Assembly (NCBI GenBank): GCA_964489835.1
Contig: CAZBBC010000084.1
Location: 1 to 19,156, forward strand
From: CAZBBC01 sp964489835
GTDB taxonomy: Bacteria; Calditrichota; Calditrichia; JAJRVZ01
DNA: 19,156 nt
Direction: 5' to 3'
The notes under the pieces are model-generated. The model was not told the origin of the DNA, searched no databases, and was given only the letters and a program-made list of their open reading frames with translations. Below are positions 1 to 7,340 of the stretch, one piece after another. Position numbers and translations under genes: made by a program. Position 1 is the first letter of the stretch; each line of letters begins with the position of its first letter.

Positions 1-197
1 AAACGTAAAATGTGAAATGTGAAACGTCAAACATTAGTAAAATAAAAACAATAATCAGAGAAATTTTAAAAACAAACACTATAATATACCCTAAAACACA
101 CAATAATCAGGGTAATTTTTTTAAAACTTAACTTTTTCTTAACAGGAATTTTACAAATAGAGGGGCTAAAATCAAAAAACTTTTGATATAGTCAAAA

Positions 198-365
198 ATG
201 AATTTATGGTCAATTGCAATATTTCGTAGGATGGATTCTAGAAGATTCTGGAAAATTTTAAGTTGTAATTCGAGGTCCTTTGATTTATCAACTTTAAAAC
301 GAATACGACAATATCTTGAAAATCACTATAAAAGAATTGTAGAGATGAGAAAATATAAACATTAA
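198..365 (+). CDS. possible small basic protein, 55 aa
   Basis: This short open frame runs from ATG to TAA and encodes 55 residues rich in Arg and Lys, with no recognisable domain. The stop codon sits directly against a strong hairpin followed by a T run (364-395), as expected at the end of a real transcript. That position is the main argument that it is a gene. I see no Shine-Dalgarno sequence before the ATG, though many FCB genes lack one. It could also be a chance frame, or the tail of a longer decayed gene, in front of a terminator that serves the opposite-strand operon. Confidence 0.3.
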   Translation: MNLWSIAIFRRMDSRRFWKILSCNSRSFDLSTLKRIRQYLENHYKRIVEMRKYKH

Positions 366-395
366 AACAGGGGTACATATAATACCCCTGTTTTT
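364..395. terminator. bidirectional rho-independent terminator
   Basis: The arms AAAACAGGGGTA (364-375) and TACCCCTGTTTT (383-394) pair perfectly over 12 bp around a 7-nt loop. A-rich and T-rich flanks mean it works in either direction. It closes the minus-strand protease operon, whose stop is at 421, and the possible small gene ending at 365. Confidence 0.8.
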
Positions 396-420
396 GATAA
401 CACTTTTTCAACAATTATAA

Positions 421-2286
421 TTAACGAAGGAGAGTCACCTTTATCGATTGCTGAAATAATTCTCTTTTTCCTTTTAAAGATTCAGCATTAAAGTGAATAA
501 TATACACACCGCTTGGAACCCGAACGTCAGCCATATTTGTGCCATCCCAGGTTATATTATAAGCGCCTGGCGATTGAGAGGATAATTCATACATTTTTAC
601 TAATTGGCCTAAGATATTAAAAATCTTAACATTCACATTGGAGATTTTAGGAATATCGTATTCAATCGTTGTGCTCGGATTAAATGGATTGGGATAAGCA
701 TGGTATAAGGCATATTTCTTCGGGATTATTGATGCAGTTCCATCTAGTTCATCATCAGTTTGAAACAAATCCTTTTTCATAAAACCAGAAGCGGTTTTCT
801 GAATCGCTTCAATAGTTATCTTTGTGCCTTCGGAAGGATCTCCTTTCAACAATTCATCAAATACCTTCTGTGCCGTGACTTTATCGTTATAAATATTAAC
901 CAAATCATTGGCCCAGTTTAAGCGTATCTCAACCCCCACGGAATCATCGATATCAACGGATTTTACGACTTCTGCTGCTGCAGTTTTATTACCCGACCAA
1001 GCCTCCAGGGTTTGCAGCCAGAGCCAGGCTTTGTCAGCTACATTCTGGTTTTTGTGTTTGGTTTTACCCTGCAAGTATAATCGCTGAGACACGAGATCAC
1101 CTTTTTCCCTGTAGGCGGACATCGCCCAGGCCAGAGCTGTGCCGGCATAACGAGAATCCGGATAATCATTTATTAATTGTTTATATAAATCCGCGGCTTG
1201 TTGGTATGATTTTGTGTCAAGTAATTCATTTGCATTAGCAAATAATTGTCCGTCGTCGTCATTGACAATAGGTTTATCAAGACTAGAACCAGCACTTGCG
1301 GATGAACTTAGGTAAGGATCATAGTATACAGAACCCGTGAACCATGATGATTGGGGTGTACCACCCCAATAATTTTTCTCGGCCAATACCTCACCTGATA
1401 TGGACTCAAAAACAATATCCCTGCCGTCATGAATAAAGTCATTATATCCTTGATAAGAAGAAGGGCGGTATTCTCCTAACTCCGGTGTCCCCCCAGTAAT
1501 CATAATACCGTAGGTACCCGGTCCATCATCATAATTCTCAACCAAATTATATCCGCCAGTATCACCATATTTCCCTCTTAATTTCACATCATTTTGTCCG
1601 TATAAATAAATACCACCTTCACAATCTATAACCGAGTTATATCTTAGAAAAGTACTTGAACCGGAGGCATTGATTGCGATGCCATAAGAGCTGATATCAT
1701 GGATATAATTATCGGTAATTTCCGGATTACCGCCATATGCATAGATACCATAGCCGTTGTAGCCTCCATAATAGATTTCATTCGTCTCAATTGTCGGTGA
1801 TGATCCGTAACTGTAAATGCTGAATGGGTAATTATTATGGATCTCATTGTCTTCAATTGTGATGTCAGAACTAATCAATTTAATCCCTGTATCGGCATAG
1901 CTAATGGTACAATTTTCTATAACACTTGAACTACTCGCATTATCAAATATAATGCCATCCCAGTAACCGGAACCAGCTTTTGTAAAGGTTGCACCATTTG
2001 CAAGTAATGTCCCTTCAACCTTTAGTTTAACATTCGAGTTTAGATCGATATTTGTGCCAGATAATATGGTTAAAGTGACCCCGCTTGAGATTGTCACATC
2101 ATTCACAACATCGATTTCATTTCCCCATGTTGTATTTGATGAAATAGTACCCGATACTTCTCCTTCTACATAATTTAAACAAAATGAAGCTATTATATCA
2201 CCCTCATAAGTATCAGTAATTATCATCGCAAAATTTGTTGCGTTTCCTGCCCATGTATCTGTGTTTGGATTTGTATAGGGAGAGAA
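421..2286 (-). CDS. C-terminal half: beta-helix, TPR-like stretch and T9SS sorting domain
   Basis: This is the part of the interrupted gene after the TAA. The first in-frame ATG (2226) gives 601 residues, but twenty more plausible codons precede it. Residues about 30-260 (numbered from 2226) have the spaced pattern of a right-handed parallel beta-helix, with many turns of the type 'I.DN.I....GI....'. Residues about 325-480 look like TPR-type helical repeats (YQQAADLYKQLINDYPDSRY). The last 95 residues are a Por/type IX sorting domain, starting YPNPFNPSTTIEYDIP and containing ILGQLV and PSGVYI. As a separate protein it has no signal peptide, so it would not reach the periplasm. That supports it being one half of a broken gene. 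Confidence 0.75.
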   Translation of the reverse strand, partial: FSPYTNPNTDTWAGNATNFAMIITDTYEGDIIASFCLNYVEGEVSGTISSNTTWGNEIDVVNDVTISSGVTLTILSGTNIDLNSNVKLKVEGTLLANGATFTKAGSGYWDGIIFDNASSSSVIENCTISYADTGIKLISSDITIEDNEIHNNYPFSIYSYGSSPTIETNEIYYGGYNGYGIYAYGGNPEITDNYIHDISSYGIAINASGSSTFLRYNSVIDCEGGIYLYGQNDVKLRGKYGDTGGYNLVENYDDGPGTYGIMITGGTPELGEYRPSSYQGYNDFIHDGRDIVFESISGEVLAEKNYWGGTPQSSWFTGSVYYDPYLSSSASAGSSLDKPIVNDDDGQLFANANELLDTKSYQQAADLYKQLINDYPDSRYAGTALAWAMSAYREKGDLVSQRLYLQGKTKHKNQNVADKAWLWLQTLEAWSGNKTAAAEVVKSVDIDDSVGVEIRLNWANDLVNIYNDKVTAQKVFDELLKGDPSEGTKITIEAIQKTASGFMKKDLFQTDDELDGTASIIPKKYALYHAYPNPFNPSTTIEYDIPKISNVNVKIFNILGQLVKMYELSSQSPGAYNITWDGTNMADVRVPSGVYIIHFNAESLKGKRELFQQSIKVTLLR

Positions 2287-3666
2287 TTAACTATGACTGT
2301 TCTCAGTGAATGCTTCATCGAAGTTGTACCCTTTCCAGAAATCACCGGTTGTATAGTTAATACTATCAGTGGCTAAAACGAATAACCATTCCCACTTACC
2401 GTCAGTATTATATAACTTATCTCGATTATTATATCCATTAGTGTTTTCACTTAAAAGTCTATATGCCGGAAGATCTGGACCAGGACCCCATTCGGAAGGT
2501 TTAGTCACCCAAAATGGATTATCCCAATTGTAACATCCGCTAGATGTTAAACATCTAATATTATTAGTACCATTATATTCACCACTTTGATGTAATATAT
2601 AAATTCCCTTTTCCTGATCATCAACAGAATCATTGTCATATATGCTTATTTTTTGATGATTCTCGAAGTAGTAATATTCATTAGTAGAACCATTTGAGGG
2701 ATGGTATTTATATGCATCTCCTGTCGTTATAAAATCTTGTAAGGTATCATTTAGAGTAGTAGAGGTTATTTCATTCACGGTTATCCAACCAAGCCGTTCT
2801 CTATCATATGCATTAGCACATCTTGCTCCTCCTCCCAAAATCGACCATATATGGTGTTGAGCTCCACCACCAAAAGGATGTGAACGTCCCAGTAACCAAT
2901 GGGCGAATTCGTGTCTAACCACAGTTGTAAACCAACTCTGGGAAATTCTATAGTTACATGTGATACCAGATCCTGAGTTTGTTCCATATCCCACTTTAAT
3001 AGTCACCCCATCAAGATTAAAGCTACTTCCGTATCCTAAACTTGCTTCACCGTTCCAGTACATAATATCTTTATAAAGGTCAATATATCTAAAAGATGCA
3101 ATAATCATATCAACTGTTCCATCAGATGAATCTGTGTGGGTATAGTCAGTGCTTGATCCCCAATTGTCATAGATTGAATAATCAATTTGTGAATCTAGTT
3201 CAGTAAGAGCCTCTTCAATTAAATCAGTCCTCCCATATGAGTGTGACTTATACCAGGATTCAGTTTCTGGAAGAACTACATGATACTCATTTCCTATTAG
3301 CTGAAGATCACCGAATGACATTTGATCGTAGAAATATGTAACATTACTATAATTGGTTGAATTCTCACTTGTTGTTGAATCAATTAGAGTTCCCAGAAAA
3401 TCTGGTGGATCACCGGTATCCCAATAAGGCACACTATTCGTGTCGGATGCAAATTGAATATAAACAACCAATGCTTTGATTATACCACTGGCTGTAATGT
3501 GTTTACCTCCAATTGGAGCTGAACTAATTTTTGCTTGACCTGCCTTGTTAAGTTCCTCCTCTGTACCACATATGATTAGTGTCGAAGTAGGATCTTCATT
3601 TTGTGCCATAACTAAATAATTAGTAAACAATATGATTATTAGGAAAATATAAACGAGAGATTTCAT
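2287..3666 (-). CDS. N-terminal half: secreted M6-like metalloprotease domain
   Basis: I chose the ATG at 3666 because GGGAGGA lies 5-6 nt upstream and because the protein then opens with a clean signal peptide (MKSLVYIFLIIILF..., cleavage near residue 22). The longer start at 3681 would put the ribosome site inside the gene. Residues 252-263 read HEFAHWLLGRSH: an HExxH zinc site with a third His seven residues on, like secreted M6-family peptidases (immune inhibitor A relatives). The zinc and catalytic residues are present, so this half could fold as a protease. It stops at TAA 2287-2289 after 459 residues, before the export signal, so the product would not be a type IX substrate unless the stop is read through. 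It lies 27 nt downstream of the 312-aa gene, in one operon. Confidence 0.8.
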   Translation of the reverse strand: MKSLVYIFLIIILFTNYLVMAQNEDPTSTLIICGTEEELNKAGQAKISSAPIGGKHITASGIIKALVVYIQFASDTNSVPYWDTGDPPDFLGTLIDSTTSENSTNYSNVTYFYDQMSFGDLQLIGNEYHVVLPETESWYKSHSYGRTDLIEEALTELDSQIDYSIYDNWGSSTDYTHTDSSDGTVDMIIASFRYIDLYKDIMYWNGEASLGYGSSFNLDGVTIKVGYGTNSGSGITCNYRISQSWFTTVVRHEFAHWLLGRSHPFGGGAQHHIWSILGGGARCANAYDRERLGWITVNEITSTTLNDTLQDFITTGDAYKYHPSNGSTNEYYYFENHQKISIYDNDSVDDQEKGIYILHQSGEYNGTNNIRCLTSSGCYNWDNPFWVTKPSEWGPGPDLPAYRLLSENTNGYNNRDKLYNTDGKWEWLFVLATDSINYTTGDFWKGYNFDEAFTENSHS

Positions 3667-3693
3667 AATTCCTCCCAACAAAATATAGATTGT

Positions 3694-4632
3694 TTAACGA
3701 ATTAAATGGATTTTTCCAGACTTTAAAGCATTGTCAGATTGAATCAAATATATATAAACGCTACTGGACACAAAAAATCCGCTGGCATTTTGTCCATTCC
3801 ATTCTTTAACATAACTTCCGGTACTGAATTTTTCATTTTCAATTAATCGTATCACCTCCCTTCCCAGCATATCGAAGATGCATAGATTGATTTTTGTGCT
3901 TCGATAGACGTCAAATTTAAATATCGTTAGAGAATTAAATGGATTTGGATATTGTCTTATGAGAGCAAAATCAATGATTGAAAAATTATTATCAGGTTTT
4001 GAATTATTTGGAATATCAGTAATAATAGTAGTATCGCCAAACACAATTCCATCTATGACAGCTCCTTCCAAATAAGTATCCTCAAATTGTTCTCCACCAC
4101 CTCTCCACAACAAACCAAATTTATCTGTACGTGTTTCAATACCTAATATAAAAAGATCATTGGGATCATTCAGACTATCCGCAATAAAAAAGGTAAACTC
4201 TTTTATCTGACATTCCGTGTTAAAAGGCATAGCTGAATATATACTATCCACCCGTCCATATTCATGCGGATTGAGATCTCCTATAGGCCATCTTTCCCCT
4301 ATCTCTGCAGCAGTTTTATATCGTAATGTTTTTGGGATAAAATCAAGTGAGGTACCATATACATTCCCTAAAGAATCAACCTTATAATAAATATCTCGTT
4401 CATTGTATGGATCGAACTGTTTAATGATAACATAAGAATTTCCATTTTGATCCGTAGAATCAAACGTGACCTCATTTTTGTATTTATAACGAAACGATCC
4501 ATCCCAACTTATCACCTCATAAACCCAAATATTTCCTTGATGATGAGGGAAATAGCTGGTATCATCTCCTGCAAATAACGGTTGATTCAATAATATTATT
4601 ACAAATAGAAGCCATGATATTGAATTATTCAT
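3694..4632 (-). CDS. secreted protein with T9SS C-terminal sorting domain, 312 aa
   Basis: The product has a signal peptide (residues 1-21, hydrophobic core SWLLFVIILL, cleavage after the Ala of LFA). A middle part of about 200 residues follows, with no family I can name. The last 85 residues form a type IX secretion sorting domain (QYPNPFN..., FDMLGREV, SSSVYIYLI). It should cross the inner membrane by Sec and the outer membrane by the type IX machinery. The ATG is preceded by GGAAGG at good spacing, which supports the start. It is the first intact gene of the minus-strand operon and lies 27 nt upstream of the metalloprotease gene. A gene remnant ends with a TAA that touches its ATG. The middle domain has many aromatic and Asp/Asn residues, as in lipoprotein-like beta-sandwich proteins, but I do not assign a function. 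Confidence 0.85.
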   Translation of the reverse strand: MNNSISWLLFVIILLNQPLFAGDDTSYFPHHQGNIWVYEVISWDGSFRYKYKNEVTFDSTDQNGNSYVIIKQFDPYNERDIYYKVDSLGNVYGTSLDFIPKTLRYKTAAEIGERWPIGDLNPHEYGRVDSIYSAMPFNTECQIKEFTFFIADSLNDPNDLFILGIETRTDKFGLLWRGGGEQFEDTYLEGAVIDGIVFGDTTIITDIPNNSKPDNNFSIIDFALIRQYPNPFNSLTIFKFDVYRSTKINLCIFDMLGREVIRLIENEKFSTGSYVKEWNGQNASGFFVSSSVYIYLIQSDNALKSGKIHLIR

Positions 4633-4824
4633 TTATACCTTCCTTTTTTTCACAACTAATTCGATTTTACATCTGGTGCGATTCGCAGTTCCCTTATCAT
4701 CAGAAATCAGGTAAAGTGTAATCCCAAAGTAAGTTGGGTGGGTATTCATATAGAGATCTTCACTCCAATGGGCATTTGTAATTAAAGGATCAAGTTTAGT
4801 TATTTTATAAATAATTGAATCTTC
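4633..4824 (-). pseudogene. C-terminal remnant of a lost gene (63 codons)
   Basis: On the minus strand 63 codons are open up to a TAA at 4633-4635, directly before the ATG of the 312-aa gene. The translation looks like real protein (for example ITNAHWSEDLYMNTHPTYFG, then a basic tail), and codon use matches the neighbours. It has no proper start: just upstream are in-frame TAA and TAG codons. An ATG in another frame (near 4837) would join it only through a frameshift. I take it as the 3' end of a decayed or rearranged gene that once headed the operon. Family unknown. A short gene using a rare start codon is the alternative. Confidence 0.45.
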
Positions 4825-4827
4825 TTA

Positions 4828-5345
4828 GTCCTAGTCATTTTATTTACTCACTTCTTAAATTAAAATGCCTTTAACTTCCTACTAAATATATAGCGGATAA
4901 TATAAATGCCAAACAAAAATCAGCTCATTTATCTTGCACAATCATAGGCATCACCCTCTTTCTAAATTTAAATACAATAAGATTCAAGGACTGAATGTAA
5001 ACAACTTTCTAAAGTTAAAAATGAAGTCTTTTTAATAAGCAAATCAGAAGGAATAGGGAGATTTAAAATTAGTGAAAATACCTGTTAGCAGCACGAAGAA
5101 TAAGCCCAAATTTAGTCGAATTTGATTCGAAAAATACTACTATAAATAGGCGCAATTATCATGCCATTTCAGTAATTCCAGGCCTAAGTCTCGTTAATAT
5201 AAATACTTGACAAAAATTCAAAATATTTGCAGATAAATATCCAGTGTGAATAATCGTTCACACTATGTGAAGTATCGTTCACAAAATGTGAATGATCGTT
5301 CACATCCAAACAAATCTATCAATATAATAATGAAATTTGAGAATA
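4828..5345. other. non-coding AT-rich stretch with an operator-like array
   Basis: No convincing open frame is visible on either strand. The stretch carries the three phased palindromes at 5245-5304 and a small inverted repeat, TCGAATTTGATTCGA, near 5117. Nothing else stands out. The promoter of the minus-strand operon probably lies in its left part, but I cannot point to it. Confidence 0.5.
5245..5304. repeat. three 18-bp palindromes at exact 21-bp spacing (operator or iteron array)
   Basis: Copies at 5245-5262, 5266-5283 and 5287-5304 read TGTGAATAATCGTTCACA, TGTGAAGTATCGTTCACA and TGTGAATGATCGTTCACA. The outer six bases on each side (TGTGAA/TTCACA) are identical in all three. The third copy is almost fully symmetrical (ideal TGTGAAYGATCRTTCACA). 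The 21-bp period is two helical turns, so a dimeric DNA-binding protein would sit on one face of the helix. The half-sites resemble CRP sites (TGTGA/TCACA), but the spacer is 8 bases rather than 6. No regulator gene is nearby to match it to. Confidence 0.8.
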
Positions 5346-5963
5346 TTAATAATTCATGATCAACAACTCCTCTACCCTCTTCGATTTGTTTGATACATTA
5401 TATCTGGTATTGACTTTTCTGTGATTAAAATCCTTAAATATTTCGTGGATAGTTTTATGGTTATTAATTGACATGATGAACTTTCCAGAGATCTTTGATA
5501 GCATCGATGCCAGGATCCGAAAATCGTCCTGGTGAAAAATATTCTTACCGTAATAGTTTTCCATTCCAAAGTAAGGCGGATCCAGGTAGAAAAAAACATG
5601 CGGTTTGTCATATTTCGAAATGAATTTTTCGTATGGTTTATTATCGATGGCCACGGCTGATAATTTTAAATGAGCGGTCGATAATTCTTCCTTGATCCGG
5701 AGCAGATTAAATGCCGGTTTCCGGAAAGTCGAAATTACGAAACAGGGATCCACGATTTTACTGGCATACCCGGTTTTTAACAGATAATAAAATCGCACAG
5801 CCCGTTGGATATCGGTCATGGCACCTGGTTCCATGATTTTAAAATTATCGAACTGGTCCGGCGTAGCCGGAGAGTGTTGAAGTGCGCGCCAGGCAAAGTT
5901 TATGATGATTTTTGAATATACTTTATTCCGGGAATATCTTTGAAATCTGAATCCTGGGTCCAA
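5346..5963 (-). pseudogene. D12-class DNA adenine-N6 methyltransferase, 5' truncated
   Basis: The frame encodes the last two thirds of a Dam-like (D12 class) methyltransferase. It has the catalytic DPPY motif (residues 128-131 of the open frame, FFYLDPPYFG), a target-recognition region before it (TDIQRAVRFYYLLKTGY...) and the usual tail (KFIMSINNHKTI...VEELLI). The N-terminal KWxGGK and FxGxG SAM-binding motifs are absent; full-length members are about 270-290 aa. The first 21 residues of the frame are only the PIN gene read in another frame. Homology begins at about residue 22 (position 5900), exactly at the PIN stop codon. It is therefore a remnant left by a deletion or insertion at the vapBC junction, almost certainly inactive because it cannot bind SAM properly. 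Confidence 0.75.
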
Positions 5964-6277
5964 AGTGTGGCAGAAAAAACATGGGCAGTTGTAAGAATAA
6001 TACTATCAGCCATCGGTAATTTTAGATCGATGCTCTGCTTTGCAGAAAGAAGCGAGATTGAGGAATCAACATCTATAACTTTTCCTTGCTGCATCAAAGC
6101 AATCGCCTGCAATGCAGAATTTTCATCCCGCTGTTGGATTATCTTTTTAAATACTTCATAGAGATTTATTGTCGAAACAATTAAATGTTCGGTATCTTCA
6201 ATTGCAGCAGCAAAAAAATCAGCATTCTTACTGTTGGCAAAATATTCCAACCACGCGGATGAGTCGACTAAATTCAT
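5900..6277 (-). CDS. vapC: VapC-like PIN-domain ribonuclease toxin
   Basis: This 125-aa protein has the PIN-domain layout: Asp5 in MNLVDSSAWLEY, Glu41 in NLYEVFKK, Asp91 in LPMADSIILTTA, and Asp109/Asp111 in LWTQDSDF. These acidic residues bind the Mg2+ or Mn2+ used to cut RNA, typically tRNA or rRNA in VapC toxins. Length is typical. The ATG lies 2 nt after the stop of the AbrB-type antitoxin gene, so the two are translated together. Nothing is missing, so it should be active when not held by its antitoxin. Its stop codon marks the edge of the truncated methyltransferase, which suggests the cassette arrived with or after that deletion. Confidence 0.88.
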   Translation of the reverse strand: MNLVDSSAWLEYFANSKNADFFAAAIEDTEHLIVSTINLYEVFKKIIQQRDENSALQAIALMQQGKVIDVDSSISLLSAKQSIDLKLPMADSIILTTAHVFSATLWTQDSDFKDIPGIKYIQKSS

Positions 6278-6279
6278 GA

Positions 6280-6486
6280 TTAAAACCTATCTTCATCTCG
6301 GACAATCTCCGTATCTATCCCTTTTAGAAAGCCCCGCATGTCCTTCACATTTTTAACAGGAATAAGCTCTATTCTTCCCTCAAAGAAGAATACTTGAAAT
6401 TTTTGGCCTTTTTTAACCTTAAGTCTCTCTCTTATCTTTTTTGGGATCACCACCTGATATTTTGGAGATACAGTAACTGTTTCCAT
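6280..6486 (-). CDS. vapB: AbrB/MazE-type antitoxin (VapB)
   Basis: The 68-residue product starts METVTVSPKYQVVIPKKIRE, the signature of the swapped-hairpin AbrB/SpoVT DNA-binding domain (residues about 3-45). A short acidic C-terminal tail (about 46-68) probably wraps the PIN toxin. Such antitoxins bind the toxin and, with it, repress their own promoter. It is the first gene of the pair, 2 nt upstream of the toxin gene, in the common order antitoxin then toxin. A consensus-like promoter lies 36-64 nt upstream. Confidence 0.88.
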   Translation of the reverse strand: METVTVSPKYQVVIPKKIRERLKVKKGQKFQVFFFEGRIELIPVKNVKDMRGFLKGIDTEIVRDEDRF

Positions 6487-6521
6487 GAAAGTCCTATCGA
6501 TTAGTCAATTGTAATACGTTA

Positions 6522-6550
6522 AATATATGGAACGGATAATCGTATGTCAA
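6522..6550 (-). promoter_or_regulatory. sigma70-type promoter for vapBC
   Basis: Read on the minus strand, TTGACA (6550-6545) and TATATT (6527-6522) are separated by exactly 17 bp. Transcription would start near 6515, leaving a leader of about 30 nt before the antitoxin ATG at 6486. A partly symmetrical sequence around CAATTG (near 6505-6515) could be the autoregulatory operator, but it is weak. Confidence 0.65.
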
Positions 6551-6569
6551 GCATAAGTTTGCCTAACGA

Positions 6570-6740
6570 CTAGCGCTTATCGGGTGACCATTGCGCTTCG
6601 TAATATGCCTCGACTAAATATTCTCCCTCATGATTATGGCTTGCTATTATTTGCAGATCCGAGCCATCAGGTTTTATAGAGCAAATTTCAGTGTGGCCTT
6701 GATTTCTTGGTTCTTTTTGATCAAGTCGAAGATCCGCCAT
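6570..6740 (-). pseudogene. remnant of a TolB/PD40 beta-propeller protein
   Basis: Fifty-six codons from ATG 6740 to TAG 6570 contain EICSIKPDGSDLQIIA followed by EAQWSPDKR. This is the 'I..I..DGS.L..I.......WSPDG.' pattern of one blade of a TolB-like or WD40-like (PD40) propeller. Real proteins of this kind have six or seven blades, so this is the broken end of a lost gene rather than a complete one. An overlapping 69-aa frame in another phase (6674-6883) is not supported. Confidence 0.45.
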
Positions 6741-7079
6741 TTGGTGGGCAAAAAGAACATATAAGAAAAATCAGATTCAACATAGTAATAATGTAATATC
6801 CAAATCCTCACGATAAAATATGTCGGCCTCCGCGTCGAAAACCCCGTCTTACGGGGCCGACTCATCGGGATTAAATCTTCCATGATTTAGCAAGTTCCAA
6901 GTTCCCAGTTCCAGATTATTTATTTTTTCCGAAACAGTTGAGTTCATATATCATAATAATTATATTTCCTCATCGGTTTATATCGTCGCTATACCTGTTT
7001 GCTTACCGGTGAAACTCAAATTTCAGCCCTAACGTCACCTGATTTTCACATTTATTTTATCAGACTGGTCCATTTATAA
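6741..7079. other. non-coding stretch with a small hairpin
   Basis: I see no supported gene. A short hairpin, CCCCGT-ctt-ACGGGG, lies at 6842-6856. A run of degenerate direct repeats (caagttccaagttcccagttccag) lies at 6890-6915. Both look like intergenic debris. Confidence 0.4.
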
Positions 7080-7223
7080 ACCACGAAGCACACAAAGGAC
7101 ACAAAGATATTTTTATTGAGTTTAATTATTTATCTTATGAAAAATTGAGTAGGAATTCCTTTTTATTATCACTTTAGATAATAGTTATTATTAGACCTTC
7201 GTGCTCTTCGTGATCTTCGTGGT
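7080..7223. repeat. 144-bp MITE-like dispersed repeat, copy 1 (CACGAAG ends)
   Basis: The element begins ACCACGAAG (7080-7088) and ends with its exact reverse complement CTTCGTGGT (7215-7223). Inside each end are further CACGAAG-like steps (cacacaaaggacacaaag; cttcgtgctcttcgtgatcttcgtgg). The centre is AT-rich and non-coding. A second copy begins at 19041. It has no transposase, so it would need one in trans. Confidence 0.75.
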
Positions 7224-7340
7224 GAATAATTCAGACGAATAAAGACTAACGAAGTTAAGACATAATCAGTAAAATATTATCAAAATCACAAGATTACCTG
7301 CCTCTGCGTGTGGTTATTTTGTGATAAAGGAGGATGTTAT

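Larger units (their letters stand above)
421..3666 (-). pseudogene. secreted M6-like metalloprotease with beta-helix and T9SS sorting domain, cut by an in-frame TAA
   Basis: Read from the ATG at 3666, one frame of 1,081 codons runs to the stop at 421 and is broken only by TAA at 2287-2289. After the TAA the frame stays open and begins with residues FSPYTNPNTDTW, which read as a natural continuation of the protease region. There is no start codon or ribosome site that would suit an independent second gene. The intact product would have a signal peptide, an M6-like protease domain, a right-handed beta-helix, a helical repeat stretch and a C-terminal type IX sorting domain. It would be exported and either anchored or released. 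The stop could be a real nonsense mutation, an assembly error, or (least likely) a read-through codon. The two halves are described separately. Confidence 0.75.

Noticed and set aside
1..35. degenerate tandem repeat of aaatgtg/aaacgtg at the left edge
   Set aside because: It is too short and imperfect, and cut by the window edge, so no claim can be made.
3667..3681. upstream start (MLGGI) for the metalloprotease
   Set aside because: It would place the GGGAGGA ribosome site inside the coding region and put extra residues before a clean signal peptide.
5207..5240. possible plus-strand promoter (TTGACA) just before the three palindromes
   Set aside because: The -10 at 17 bp is poor (CAGATA), and nothing on the plus strand downstream is a gene, so it cannot be supported.
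5245..5304. CRISPR array or classic CRP sites
   Set aside because: The spacers between units are only 3 bp, so it is not a CRISPR. The half-site spacing is 8 bp rather than the 6 of CRP, so I do not name the regulator.
6674..6883. 69-aa minus-strand frame
   Set aside because: It runs over a small hairpin and the beta-propeller remnant in the wrong phase. Its sequence has no family resemblance and its composition is odd.
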